Positions 43,447 through 50,799 of a stretch of DNA of 64,000 nucleotides are shown here, piece by piece. Location of the stretch: contig NZ_AUBC01000010.1 in assembly GCF_000429045.1 (NCBI RefSeq), forward strand, positions 182,089 to 246,088, in the 5' to 3' direction. The stretch is from Salinarimonas rosea DSM 21201 (GTDB lineage Bacteria > Pseudomonadota > Alphaproteobacteria > Rhizobiales > Beijerinckiaceae). The notes beneath the pieces are model-generated. The model was not told the DNA's origin. It made no database searches and saw nothing but the letters and a program-made list of their open reading frames with translations. Position 1 is the stretch's first letter; every line of letters begins with the position of its first letter. A program made the position numbers and the translations under genes.

Positions 43447-44744
43447 GCCCGCACCCCGCAGCAGGCGTTCTCCAGCTCCGGCAGCGGCCGGGGGCGCTCG
43501 TCCTGGATGTCGCTGAAGCGGTCGAAGGCCGCGAGATAATGCTCGTGCGCGCGCTCCCAGGCCCGGTCGTCCGGCATCCCCCAGAGGTCGCGGTAGGACG
43601 GCGAGGAGGGATAGGGGTAGAGCGGCACGGGATCGTTCGCCCACACGCCGCGCGAGATCAGGTGCTCGCGCCAGTGCGCGACGATCTCCGTCGAGTCGGT
43701 CGGCGTACCGATCAGGTTCGCCTGCACGAAGGGCACGTGCGCGCGCGCCTTCACGAGGAGCGCCGCCAGCTCCGGCGTGTCCATGCGGCAGCGCTTGGCC
43801 AGCATGGCGCGCCCCTCCTCGGTGAGGCTCTCGAGTCCCGCCTCGATGGAGACGCAGCCCGCCTCGCCCAAGAGCTCCAGCAGGTCGGGCTTCCACAGGT
43901 CGATGCGCGTCTGCACGCCGAAGACGACCGGGCGCTCGACGAGCGCCTCGAGCAGCGCCTTCTGCGGCAGGAAGATCTCGTCGATGAAGTAGAGGTAGCC
44001 GACGCCCTGGTCGATCAGCCCATCGATCTCCGCGAGCACGTGCTCGAGCTTCCGGCGGCGGTACTTGTCGCGGTAATCGATCTTGGCGCAGAAGGCGCAC
44101 TCGTACGGGCAGCCGCGGGAGGCCTCGACCTCGGCGCCGAAGCCGACGAACGGACCCTCGTCGAAGCGATGGTGGTGGTGCGGGTGGTTCTCGAGCCACT
44201 CGCGCGGCCAGGAGAGCGGCGCGTGGTCGACGAAGGGGCTCGCCATCGTCGGCCCGCGCGTGACGAGGTCCCCGTCGACGAGGCGCGCGACGCCGTCGAC
44301 GCGATCCCAGTCCGACGTCTGCGCGAGCGCGACGAGGGTCTCCTCGCACTCGCCGCGCACGACGGCGTCGACGCCGAGCTTCTCCAGCGTCGGCCTGGGC
44401 GTCGCCGAGCCGTGCGGGCCCACCGCGACCGTGCGCCCGCCACGCCCGGCGAGGGCCGCGAGGAACTCGGCCGGCACGCGCAGCTCGGGCGGGGCGCAGC
44501 GCCAGAACAGGTAGGTCGGCGCCGTCGTGACCACGGTCATGTCGGGCCGGAAGTCCGCGACCTGGGCCGCGAGCGCGCCGTTGCCGGCGCGCATCAGCTG
44601 GCCGTCGAGCATCAGCACCGCGTGGCCCGCCGCCTCGAGCAGCGCCTTGGAATAGCCGAGCTCGAGCGGGAGATGCTCGTGGCGGCAGCCGAAATAGATC
44701 GAGCCGTCGTAGCTCCAGGCCGGGTTGACGAGCGCCACCTTCAT
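43443..44744 (-). CDS. B12-binding-domain radical SAM enzyme
   Basis: A 433-residue protein. Residues 1-140 form a cobalamin-binding-like Rossmann domain (VNPAWSYDGSIYFGC, then PLELGYSKALLE). The radical SAM core follows with the cluster motif C212-x3-C216-x2-C219 (SRGCPYECAFCAK) and ESLTEEGR later. Such enzymes methylate unactivated carbons or rearrange substrates. Its position between two SDR genes and four glycosyltransferases, all overlapping, suggests C-methylation or another modification of a nucleotide sugar or lipid-linked glycan. I recall similar rSAM families in conserved sugar-gene neighbourhoods but cannot verify the exact family here. Confidence 0.85.
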   Translation of the reverse strand: MKVALVNPAWSYDGSIYFGCRHEHLPLELGYSKALLEAAGHAVLMLDGQLMRAGNGALAAQVADFRPDMTVVTTAPTYLFWRCAPPELRVPAEFLAALAGRGGRTVAVGPHGSATPRPTLEKLGVDAVVRGECEETLVALAQTSDWDRVDGVARLVDGDLVTRGPTMASPFVDHAPLSWPREWLENHPHHHHRFDEGPFVGFGAEVEASRGCPYECAFCAKIDYRDKYRRRKLEHVLAEIDGLIDQGVGYLYFIDEIFLPQKALLEALVERPVVFGVQTRIDLWKPDLLELLGEAGCVSIEAGLESLTEEGRAMLAKRCRMDTPELAALLVKARAHVPFVQANLIGTPTDSTEIVAHWREHLISRGVWANDPVPLYPYPSSPSYRDLWGMPDDRAWERAHEHYLAAFDRFSDIQDERPRPLPELENACCGVRA

Positions 44745-45832
44745 GCCGTGAGCCTCCTTTCGGTCGTCTCGCGCGCGGCGCCGGGGGCGCCTTCGCGGAG
44801 GAAGTCCTGGGTCTCGAGCCAGCGGGCGAGATCGGCGAGACCGTCGCGCCAGCCGGTGCGCGCCCGCCAGCCGAGCGCCCCCTCGATGGCGCGCGTGTCG
44901 GCGACGAACCAGAGCTGATCGCCCTGGCGCCAGTCGGCGTGGTCGAGGCGGACGGGGCCGGCGAGATCCTCGATCGCCTCGAGCACGGCGCGCAGGCTGA
45001 CCGCGTTGGCGGGGCCGCCGCCGAGGTTGAAGGCGCGGCCGCGCACGGCGTCGATGCGCTCGAGCGCGGCGCGGTAGGCCGCGACCGCGTCCGACACGTG
45101 CAGCACGTCGCGCACCTGCTTGCCGTCGCCGAAGATCGTGATCGGCTCGCCGCGCAGCGCGCGGATGACGAAATGCGCGACCCAGCCCTGGTCCTCGGTG
45201 CCGAACTGACGCGGGCCGTAGACGCAGCTCATGCGCATGACCGCGGTGCGCAGCCCGAAGCTGCGGGCGTAGTCGAGCACGTACTGGTCCGCCACGCCCT
45301 TCGAGCAGCCGTAGGGCGTGTGGAAGTCGAGCGGCTGGGTCTCGGGCACGCCGTGCGCGGCGAGGTCGGGGTCCGCGGGCGCCCAGCGCTCCGCACCCTC
45401 GCGCATCGCATGGCCCGAGAGGTCGCCGTAGACCTTGTTGGTCGAGGCGAAGATCACCGGCGCGTCCGGGTTCGTGCGCCGCACCGCCTCGAGCAGGCCG
45501 AGCGTGCCGGCCGCATTGACGGAGAAGTCCTCCATCGGGTCGGCGAGCGAGGTCGTCACCGCGACCTGCGCGGCGAGATGGACGACGCCGCGCGCGCCGG
45601 CGACCGCGCTCTCCAGCGCGGCGGCATCGCGGATGTCCGCGTGGACGTGCCGCACGCGCTCGCCGTGGCGTTCCTGCAGCCAGGCGAGATTGCGCCCGAC
45701 GCCGGGGCGGGCGAGCGAGTCGACGATCGTCACCCGGCCGCCCGCGGCGAGCTCGCTCTCGGCGAGGTTCGCGCCGATGAAGCCGGCGCCGCCGACGACG
45801 ACGAGGGGGGAGGGGGCCGCGCCGCCCGTCAT
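44741..45832 (-). CDS. NAD-dependent sugar epimerase/dehydratase (extended SDR)
   Basis: A 363-residue SDR: NAD loop VVVGGAGFIGANLAESEL, active site FASTNKVYGDL with Y-G-C-S-K in HTPYGCSKGVAD, and a CDP-paratose-2-epimerase-like segment (MSCVYGPRQFGTEDQGWVAH). It likely interconverts a nucleotide sugar for the downstream transferases. Both ends overlap neighbours by four bases. Confidence 0.85.
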   Translation of the reverse strand: MTGGAAPSPLVVVGGAGFIGANLAESELAAGGRVTIVDSLARPGVGRNLAWLQERHGERVRHVHADIRDAAALESAVAGARGVVHLAAQVAVTTSLADPMEDFSVNAAGTLGLLEAVRRTNPDAPVIFASTNKVYGDLSGHAMREGAERWAPADPDLAAHGVPETQPLDFHTPYGCSKGVADQYVLDYARSFGLRTAVMRMSCVYGPRQFGTEDQGWVAHFVIRALRGEPITIFGDGKQVRDVLHVSDAVAAYRAALERIDAVRGRAFNLGGGPANAVSLRAVLEAIEDLAGPVRLDHADWRQGDQLWFVADTRAIEGALGWRARTGWRDGLADLARWLETQDFLREGAPGAARETTERRLTA

Positions 45833-46932
45833 GTCACGAGCCCTCGCGCCTCGAGGTGACGGCGCATCTCGGCCCCGCGATCGGCCGCCTTCTGCGAGGC
45901 GACCCATGCGACGAGCGGGCCGAGCGCGGTCTCCAGCCGGTGGCGCGGCTCGAAGCCCAGGATCTCGCGGGCCTTGGCGATGTCCGCGAAGCAGTGGCGG
46001 ATGTCGCCGGCGCGCGACTTGCCGAGGATCTCGGGCTCGACGCCGGCGCCCATCGCCTCGCCCAGCAGGCGCGCGACGTCGCACACCGTGTAGGCGCGGC
46101 CCGAGCCGATGTTGATCACCTCCCCGTTCGCCTCCGGCGTCTCCATGGCGAGACGGAAGGCGCGGGCGACATCGTCGACGTGGACGAAGTCGCGCTTCTG
46201 CTGCCCGTCCTCGAAGATCGTCGGCGCCTCGCCGTTGAGGTAGCGGGCGGCGAAGTTGGCGAGCACGCCGGTGTAGGGGTTCGACAGCGCCTGGCCCGGG
46301 CCGAACACGTTGAAGAGCCGCAGCGCCACGCATTCCATGCCGTAGGCGGGGCAGGCGATCATCACCGCCCGCTCCTGCGCGTACTTGCCGAGCGCATAGA
46401 TCGAGGCGAGGTCGACGGGCTTGGTCTCGTCGGTGGCGACCGGGGTGAGCGCCGCGTTGCCGACGACGGGGTCCCAGCGCCCGGCCTCGATGGCGCGCCG
46501 GTCGCGGCGCGCGTCGCCGACGCGGCTGCCATCGGGCGCGCGATACCAACCCTCGCCGTAGACGCTCATGGAGGAGGCGACGACGACGCGCTCGACCGGC
46601 TGCTCGATCAGCTCCTGGAGGAGCACCGCGGTGCCGACGTCGTTGGCGCTCGTGTAGCGCTCGATCTCGTACATCGACTGGCCGACGCCCACCTCGGCCG
46701 CGAGATGGAAGACGCCGTCGACGCCCGCGATCGCGCGGCGCACCGCGTCCGCGTCGCGCACGTCCGCCCGGATGAAGTCGCATCCGTCGGGAACGGCCGG
46801 AGCGCCGGCCCCGTGGACCTGCTCGACGAGGCTGTCCAGCAGGCGCACCGCGTGCCCCTGCGCCGTCAGCTCCGCGGCGAGCGCGCGGCCGATGAATCCC
46901 ATGCCGCCGGTGATCAGGTAGGTCTTCGTCAT
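45829..46932 (-). CDS. NAD-dependent sugar epimerase/dehydratase (extended SDR)
   Basis: A 367-residue SDR and the first gene of the cassette. The NAD motif is ITGGMGFIGRALAAEL, the active site VVASSMSVYGEGWY with a Y-x-x-x-K in SIYALGKYAQE, and LRLFNVFGPGQALSNPYTGV is typical of dTDP-rhamnose-4-epimerase-like members. Sequence is well diverged from the next SDR, so the two probably catalyse different steps. The 270 bases upstream are the likely promoter region of the operon. Confidence 0.85.
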   Translation of the reverse strand: MTKTYLITGGMGFIGRALAAELTAQGHAVRLLDSLVEQVHGAGAPAVPDGCDFIRADVRDADAVRRAIAGVDGVFHLAAEVGVGQSMYEIERYTSANDVGTAVLLQELIEQPVERVVVASSMSVYGEGWYRAPDGSRVGDARRDRRAIEAGRWDPVVGNAALTPVATDETKPVDLASIYALGKYAQERAVMIACPAYGMECVALRLFNVFGPGQALSNPYTGVLANFAARYLNGEAPTIFEDGQQKRDFVHVDDVARAFRLAMETPEANGEVINIGSGRAYTVCDVARLLGEAMGAGVEPEILGKSRAGDIRHCFADIAKAREILGFEPRHRLETALGPLVAWVASQKAADRGAEMRRHLEARGLVT

Positions 46933-47202
46933 GAACGCTCCCTGAGGGCCCGCGGTCGAGAGCGGGCGCGGGAAGAAGAAGATGCTCGGGCGAACGTGTC
47001 GCCGGCTCGGCGGTTCCGCTCGGCAACGCGAAAAGGTGGGAGCTGTTCCTAGGGTGGCGAGCCAGCGAGGAAAAAACGCTTCCGTCGCGCCCGCGCACGG
47101 GCCCGGCGTCGCGGAGCCCGATCCGCCGGGCGCGATTCGACTCTTCCGCTGCCGGCTCCTACATTTTCAGGTGCTCTCGAATGGCAGCAGGAGGCGACGC
47201 CC
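46933..47202. other. Divergent promoter region of the glycan cassette
   Basis: 270 bases between the first SDR gene and a small plus-strand gene. A CGGTTCC/GGAGCTGTTCC segment and an A-run (GAAAAAACG near 47072) are visible, but no confident promoter pair or operator was identified. Confidence 0.3.
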
Positions 47203-47484
47203 ATGGCGCGCACGCCGCGCACCCCCGCCGATCTCGCCCGGCGCTTCGGCGCGCGGGCGGCGGAGCGTGCCGGCGAGCGGGGCGAGGCCGGCGCGGGCGT
47301 CGTCTACGGCGACGCCTTCGCGCGGCAGACCTATCGCCTGCCGCGCGAGCAGGCGCGCGAGACGGCCCGGGACTGGTTCGCCCGCTACCCGAAGGCCGCC
47401 TACATGACGCGCGTCGAGAGCTGGCGCGTCCTCGACGACGGGCTGATCGAGTTCACCATGCGCCGGCTGCCGACGGCCGATTGA
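47203..47484 (+). CDS. Small hypothetical protein
   Basis: A 93-residue protein preceded by a strong AGGAGG site eight bases before ATG 47203. The C-terminal half (AYMTRVESWRVLDDGLIEFTM) has ordered strand-like character, and the middle has an Arg/Ala-rich helix (YRLPREQARETARDWFARYP). No family was recognised. It is divergent from the glycan cassette and convergent with rluD. Confidence 0.65.
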   Translation: MARTPRTPADLARRFGARAAERAGERGEAGAGVVYGDAFARQTYRLPREQARETARDWFARYPKAAYMTRVESWRVLDDGLIEFTMRRLPTAD

Positions 47485-47496
47485 GGGCGCGGGCGC

Positions 47497-48540
47497 TCAC
47501 CCGGCCGCGAGCGCCGCCACCAGCCGGGCGAGGTCGTCGGGGAGCGCGCTCTCGAAGCGCAGGGTCTCGCCGGTGCGCGGATGCGCGAAGCCGAGCACGG
47601 CGGCGTGGAGCGCCTGGCGGTCGAGCGCGGCGAGCGCCTCGCGCGCGGCGTGCGAGAGCCGCGCGGCCTTGGTGCGGAAGCCCGCGCCGTAGAGCGCGTC
47701 GCCGAGCAGCGGGTGGCCCGCATGCGCCATGTGCACGCGGATCTGGTGCGTGCGCCCGGTCTCCAGTGCGCAGCGCACCCGCGTCGCGAGCGGCGTCCCG
47801 TCGGCGCCCGGATAGGTCTCCTCGACCTCCCAGTGCGTGATCGCCTCGCGGCCCTTCCCGGCGGCGACGACGGCCATCTTTTCGCGGTTGATCGTGCTCC
47901 TCCCGATCGGCGCGTCGACCGTGCCGTAGGGCCGCCCCGGCGCGCCCCAGACGATCGCGACGTATTCGCGCTCGAGCGGCCCGGTGCGGCCGTGGTCGGC
48001 GAACTGGGCGGCGAGCGCCTTGTGCGCGGCGTCGTTCTTCGCCACGACGAGGAGGCCCGACGTGTCCTTGTCGAGGCGGTGCACGATGCCCGGACGCCGC
48101 ACGCCGCCGATGCCCGACAGGCTCTCCCCGCAATGGGCGAGGAGCGCGTTGACGAGCGTGCCGGTCTCGTGGCCGGCGGCCGGATGCACGACGAGGCCCG
48201 CCGGCTTGTCGACGACGACGAGGTCGTCGTCCTCGTGGACGATCGCGAGCGGGATCGCCTCCGGCTCCGGCTCCGCCGGGAGGGGAGGCGGCACGACGAG
48301 GGCGAGCGCCGCGCCGTCCGCCACCTTGGCGGAGGGATTCGCCACCGGCCGCCCGTCGAGGCTGGCGTTGCCGGCGCGGATCAGGTCCTGCACCCGCGCC
48401 CGCGAGAGATCGGGGAAGGCGCGGGCGAGCACCCGGTCGAGCCGCTCGGTCGGCCCCGCGTGCCCGTGCGCGCGCCGCTCCTCGCCCGCCGCGCCCTCCT
48501 CGGCGATGTCGTCCGCGATCTCGATGTCGTCCTGAACCAA
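47497..48540 (-). CDS. rluD: 23S rRNA pseudouridine synthase, RluD family
   Basis: A ~347-residue RluA/RluD-type enzyme. An N-terminal S4-like domain (ERLDRVLARAFPDLSRARVQ) precedes the catalytic domain, with the essential Asp in GIVHRLDKDTSGLLVVAKN and ALETGRTHQIRVHMAHAGHP as a conserved element. It isomerises uridines of helix 69 in 23S rRNA. No ATG lies near the N-terminus; TTG 48540 is the best start, since further upstream the reading enters the region near the tRNA gene. The S4 domain start supports this boundary. Confidence 0.88.
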   Translation of the reverse strand: MVQDDIEIADDIAEEGAAGEERRAHGHAGPTERLDRVLARAFPDLSRARVQDLIRAGNASLDGRPVANPSAKVADGAALALVVPPPLPAEPEPEAIPLAIVHEDDDLVVVDKPAGLVVHPAAGHETGTLVNALLAHCGESLSGIGGVRRPGIVHRLDKDTSGLLVVAKNDAAHKALAAQFADHGRTGPLEREYVAIVWGAPGRPYGTVDAPIGRSTINREKMAVVAAGKGREAITHWEVEETYPGADGTPLATRVRCALETGRTHQIRVHMAHAGHPLLGDALYGAGFRTKAARLSHAAREALAALDRQALHAAVLGFAHPRTGETLRFESALPDDLARLVAALAAG

Positions 48541-48647
48541 GCGTCCTCGCCTTCCGGACCCGCGGCCCGAGATTTTTTCGAAATTCGACGCGGGGGGGCT
48601 TGTGCCGCCCGCGGGGCCTGGATATACGAACGGCCTCGCGCCGGCCA

Positions 48648-48723
48648 GCTCCCTTCGTCTAGTGGCCCAGGACGTCGCCCTCTCACGGCGAAAACAGGGG
48701 TTCGAGTCCCCTAGGGAGCGCCA
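48648..48723 (+). tRNA. tRNA-Glu (anticodon CTC)
   Basis: A complete cloverleaf. The acceptor stem is GCTCCCT / AGGGAGC, the anticodon stem TCGCC / GGCGA encloses the loop CTCTCAC (anticodon CTC), and the T arm is GGGGTTCGAGTCCCC. The discriminator is G and the CCA end is encoded (48721-48723). The integrase gene beginning 65 bases downstream suggests that this tRNA is the attachment site of the adjoining element. Confidence 0.95.
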
Positions 48724-48767
48724 CGGCAGCGAGATTCTCCTAAGCACAAAGCCTTTCAGCCCGCCGT

Positions 48768-48785
48768 ACCGGCTTGATTGCCGGT
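48768..48785 (+). terminator. Small stem-loop downstream of tRNA-Glu
   Basis: ACCGGC / GCCGGT with a TTGATT loop, 45 bases after the tRNA CCA end and just before the integrase start. It has no T-run; it could end the tRNA transcript or be part of the recombination site. Confidence 0.3.
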
Positions 48786-48788
48786 CCG

Positions 48789-48812
48789 ATGCATAACATC
48801 ATGCATAACATG
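48789..48812 (+). repeat. 12-bp tandem repeat ATGCATAACATC/G
   Basis: ATGCATAACATC (48789-48800) is followed at once by ATGCATAACATG (48801-48812). The repeat is AT-rich in a GC-rich genome and lies at the integrase start, 65 bases from the tRNA. It may be an arm-type recombinase site as well as offering alternative ATG starts. Confidence 0.5.
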
Positions 48813-50567
48813 GCGGCTGACGTGCCCATCTCGAACCATGTGACAAGGCGCAACGGCGTCTACCAGTACGTGCGACGTGTCCCCGAGGACGTGCGCTGCG
48901 CATTCGACTTTGCTCGCGTGCAGAAATCTCTCGGCACTCGCAACGAGCGCATCGCCCGAGAGAAGGCGGTGGCGCTCGACCGGGACTGGGATCATCGCTT
49001 TGCCCTGGAGCGCGAAAAGCTGGGCGCGGCACCGATCGCACCTGGTGAAGATCGGCCGACGCTCTCGACGGCAAACTGGGCTTGGGCGGATTGGGAGGCG
49101 CTCGCACGCTGGCTCGAGCTGACGCTCGCCGAGGAGGATTGGCGGGCCCGTTGCGCGAGCGCACCCGGCCGTCTCTTCGGGCCGAGCGCCGATCCTCGCG
49201 ACATCCCCTGGCGAGATAACGCAATCGCGCGTGAGCACATCGATCGTCGTCGGCTGCTCGAGGCGCTGACGTCGGCCGGCTACGCCGAGGAGCGGCTCGG
49301 CTTCCTGCAGCGCTACGTCGCTCGGCTGGGCGTCTCCCTCGACCGCAGCAGCCCGTACTACGAGCGCTTCTTGGCCGCGTGCCACGCCGCCGAACTCGCG
49401 TTTCTCGATCTGTTTCTCCTGCGCGAGGCGCGGAAGGGAGGGATTGGCAACCCCCATCCCGATACGGTGAAGGGCCCGTGGCGGTCTGAGCGACCAGCTG
49501 CGGCGACGGAATTTTCCGCAAGCAATCCGCTTCACGTCGAAGCGAGGCAAGGCATCGGCAAATCGATGGAGGACTGCGTCCAAAAATGGATCCAGCGCCG
49601 GAGGGTGGCGAAGAAAAGCGTGCGCGCGTCCTACTTGGCCGAGATGCGTTCCAGCGTTGCTGCATTCTCTGCTCTCACCGGCGTTGATGACGCGGGCTTG
49701 ATTACGCGACGGGATGTGATCCGTTACCGCGATCATCTGGAATCGTCTGCAAAGTTCGCAGCTGCTACGATCAACAAGAAGGTCGGCTTTATCACGACCT
49801 TGATCGACACAGCGGTCCACGCGTCTTGGCTCGACAGAGGCATCGGGACCGATATCTTTCTACCTCTTCCGGAGGATGAGAATAGCCGTGAGCCCTATTC
49901 GGGCGATCAGCTCGCCCGGATCTTCAAGCATGCCGTTTTCACCAACGGCTATCGTTTCGATCGCACGAAAGCCTGCGGCGAGCTCCAGTTCTGGTTGCCT
50001 CTGATCGCGTGTTGCCATGGCATGATCAGCTCCGAGATCCTGCAACTCGGCCCCGCTACGATCCAGCCTCATGAGGCGCACAAGGACGTGCTCTGCTTCG
50101 TCGTCACGAACGCGGGAGGGCGGTCGGTCAAGACTTTCGCGCGAAAGCGGTGGGTTCCGATTCGAAAAGAGCTCTTCGACCTGGGACTTTCCGATCTGGT
50201 GCGACGTGCGGAGGCGAGCGGCCAGACGTTCCTCTGGAGCGCTATGAACGAGCTGGGTGCCGATCTGACCCGTATCTCCGGTTACTTTTCATCGTTTTGG
50301 GCGGACATCAGCGCGAAGGAGTTCGGGATCGCGGAGGATGGTGTCAGCCTCTATTCCTTTCGGCATGCGTTCCAGGACATGCTGGGGGAAGCCGGCTACG
50401 GCGAGGACGTGAAGAAGGCCTTGATGGGCCACTCCGACAGCGGGATGACGGGTCGCTACGGCACCAAAAAGAAACCGAAGCCGGTCCCGATTCTCACGTT
50501 GAACGAGGCGATCCAATGCCTTGATTGGCCGTTCCTAGGCGGCGTGCAGTGCTGGGGGACTGGTTGA
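48789..50567 (+). CDS. Tyrosine-recombinase-family integrase, catalytic Arg-I not recognisable
   Basis: A ~592-residue integrase-type protein. The N-terminal domain (TRRNGVYQYVRRVPEDVR) resembles the DUF6538 head of island integrases, and a core-binding SAM-like domain lies around 265-350. In the catalytic domain the Lys (SVKTFARKRWVPI), the second Arg (LYSFRHAFQDML, with Tyr where His is usual), GHSD and the Tyr nucleophile (MTGRYGT) are present. The position of the first Arg reads GMISSEILQL, with no Arg. It may be inactive or use a shifted residue. Codon use is less GC-biased than in the neighbours, fitting acquired DNA. The start is uncertain among ATGs at 48789, 48801 and 48810. Confidence 0.85.
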   Translation: MHNIMHNMAADVPISNHVTRRNGVYQYVRRVPEDVRCAFDFARVQKSLGTRNERIAREKAVALDRDWDHRFALEREKLGAAPIAPGEDRPTLSTANWAWADWEALARWLELTLAEEDWRARCASAPGRLFGPSADPRDIPWRDNAIAREHIDRRRLLEALTSAGYAEERLGFLQRYVARLGVSLDRSSPYYERFLAACHAAELAFLDLFLLREARKGGIGNPHPDTVKGPWRSERPAAATEFSASNPLHVEARQGIGKSMEDCVQKWIQRRRVAKKSVRASYLAEMRSSVAAFSALTGVDDAGLITRRDVIRYRDHLESSAKFAAATINKKVGFITTLIDTAVHASWLDRGIGTDIFLPLPEDENSREPYSGDQLARIFKHAVFTNGYRFDRTKACGELQFWLPLIACCHGMISSEILQLGPATIQPHEAHKDVLCFVVTNAGGRSVKTFARKRWVPIRKELFDLGLSDLVRRAEASGQTFLWSAMNELGADLTRISGYFSSFWADISAKEFGIAEDGVSLYSFRHAFQDMLGEAGYGEDVKKALMGHSDSGMTGRYGTKKKPKPVPILTLNEAIQCLDWPFLGGVQCWGTG

Positions 50568-50799
50568 GGAGGGCGCTCGATAAGGAAGCCTTTGCCACTC
50601 ACGTGGCTGCGTGGCGTGATTGGGGCTAGATTGGGGTTCCTGGCGCCCCAGCCAAATCCACCCAAGTCCCTTAGCCAGCAGGCGAAATCCGCCAGCTGGG
50701 TACGTCGTGCCCCAAGTGGGGCACAGGACCGGGACACGGGGGTGGGACACGGGCCTGTATCGAGCCCCGCAACCTCCCCGCACAGGGAGGATCGGCGAG

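Noticed and set aside
48541..48747. Longer N-terminus for the pseudouridine synthase
   Set aside because: The extension runs antisense through the tRNA-Glu gene; the S4 domain begins after 48540.
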